NCBI GenBank assembly: GCA_007117785.1
Contig: SKFV01000373.1
Location: 1-5,346, forward strand
Direction: 5' to 3'
DNA from: Pseudomonas sp.
GTDB taxonomy: Bacteria > Pseudomonadota > Gammaproteobacteria > Pseudomonadales > Pseudomonadaceae
Length of the DNA: 5,346 nt
A program made the position numbers and the translations under genes. Each line of letters opens with the position of its first letter. The first letter of the stretch is position 1. The notes beneath the pieces are model-generated. The model made no database searches and had not been told where the DNA came from. It worked only from the letters and a program-made list of their open reading frames with translations. Shown here piece by piece: positions 5,306 to 5,346 of this stretch.

Positions 5306-5346
5306 TTCTCTGGTGCTCTTTTTGGTGTGCAGTCCGGTAGAGCAGG

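Noticed and set aside
5318..5346. Start of a tRNA: AGTCCGGTAGAGCAGG resembles a D-arm
   Set aside because: The D-stem has a mismatch, the implied acceptor strand begins CTTTTT, and the rest is outside the window; not enough to call.

Overview
The window looks like chromosomal DNA of a gammaproteobacterium, most likely a Pseudomonas or a close relative. The grounds are the protein families present (an MltD-type lytic transglycosylase with LysM repeats, an ExoD-like start, a COG4307-type metallopeptidase), a moderately high G+C content, and ordinary Shine-Dalgarno and sigma70-like signals. This assignment rests on recognised family resemblance, not on a search.

Left part (1-2451, + strand): the 3' part of a zinc-ribbon metallopeptidase gene that begins outside the window is followed, after a 223-base gap with a candidate promoter, by a complete gene for an ATP-grasp enzyme of unknown substrate. 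A strong intrinsic terminator closes the unit at 2423-2451.

Middle part (2586-3637): this is the unusual region. An exoD-like gene on + starts normally at 2586 with a good ribosome binding site, but its family resemblance stops near 2736. On the minus strand, the first 36 codons of what looks like a hotdog (PaaI-type) thioesterase start at 3637 and stop being recognisable near 3530. The two fragments point at each other, so both have lost their 3' ends. Between them lie about 795 bases of unrelated DNA. It carries one minus-strand gene, which I do not recognise, for a single-pass membrane protein with four cysteines in a CX9C-X14-CX8C arrangement. That gene has a one-base frameshift in a run of homopolymers. 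A perfect TATAAT lies exactly at the thioesterase junction, oriented to transcribe the inserted gene.

Right part (3710-5346, minus strand): a complete mltD-type lipoprotein lytic transglycosylase gene with its own candidate promoter. Upstream of it is a strong terminator for a leftward transcript coming from beyond the window, then a short AT-rich stretch with nested inverted repeats.

The flanking genes are ordinary housekeeping or accessory genes. No CRISPR array, rRNA, complete tRNA, transposase or integrase is visible. The most interesting object is the 2736-3530 replacement block and its cysteine-hairpin membrane protein.
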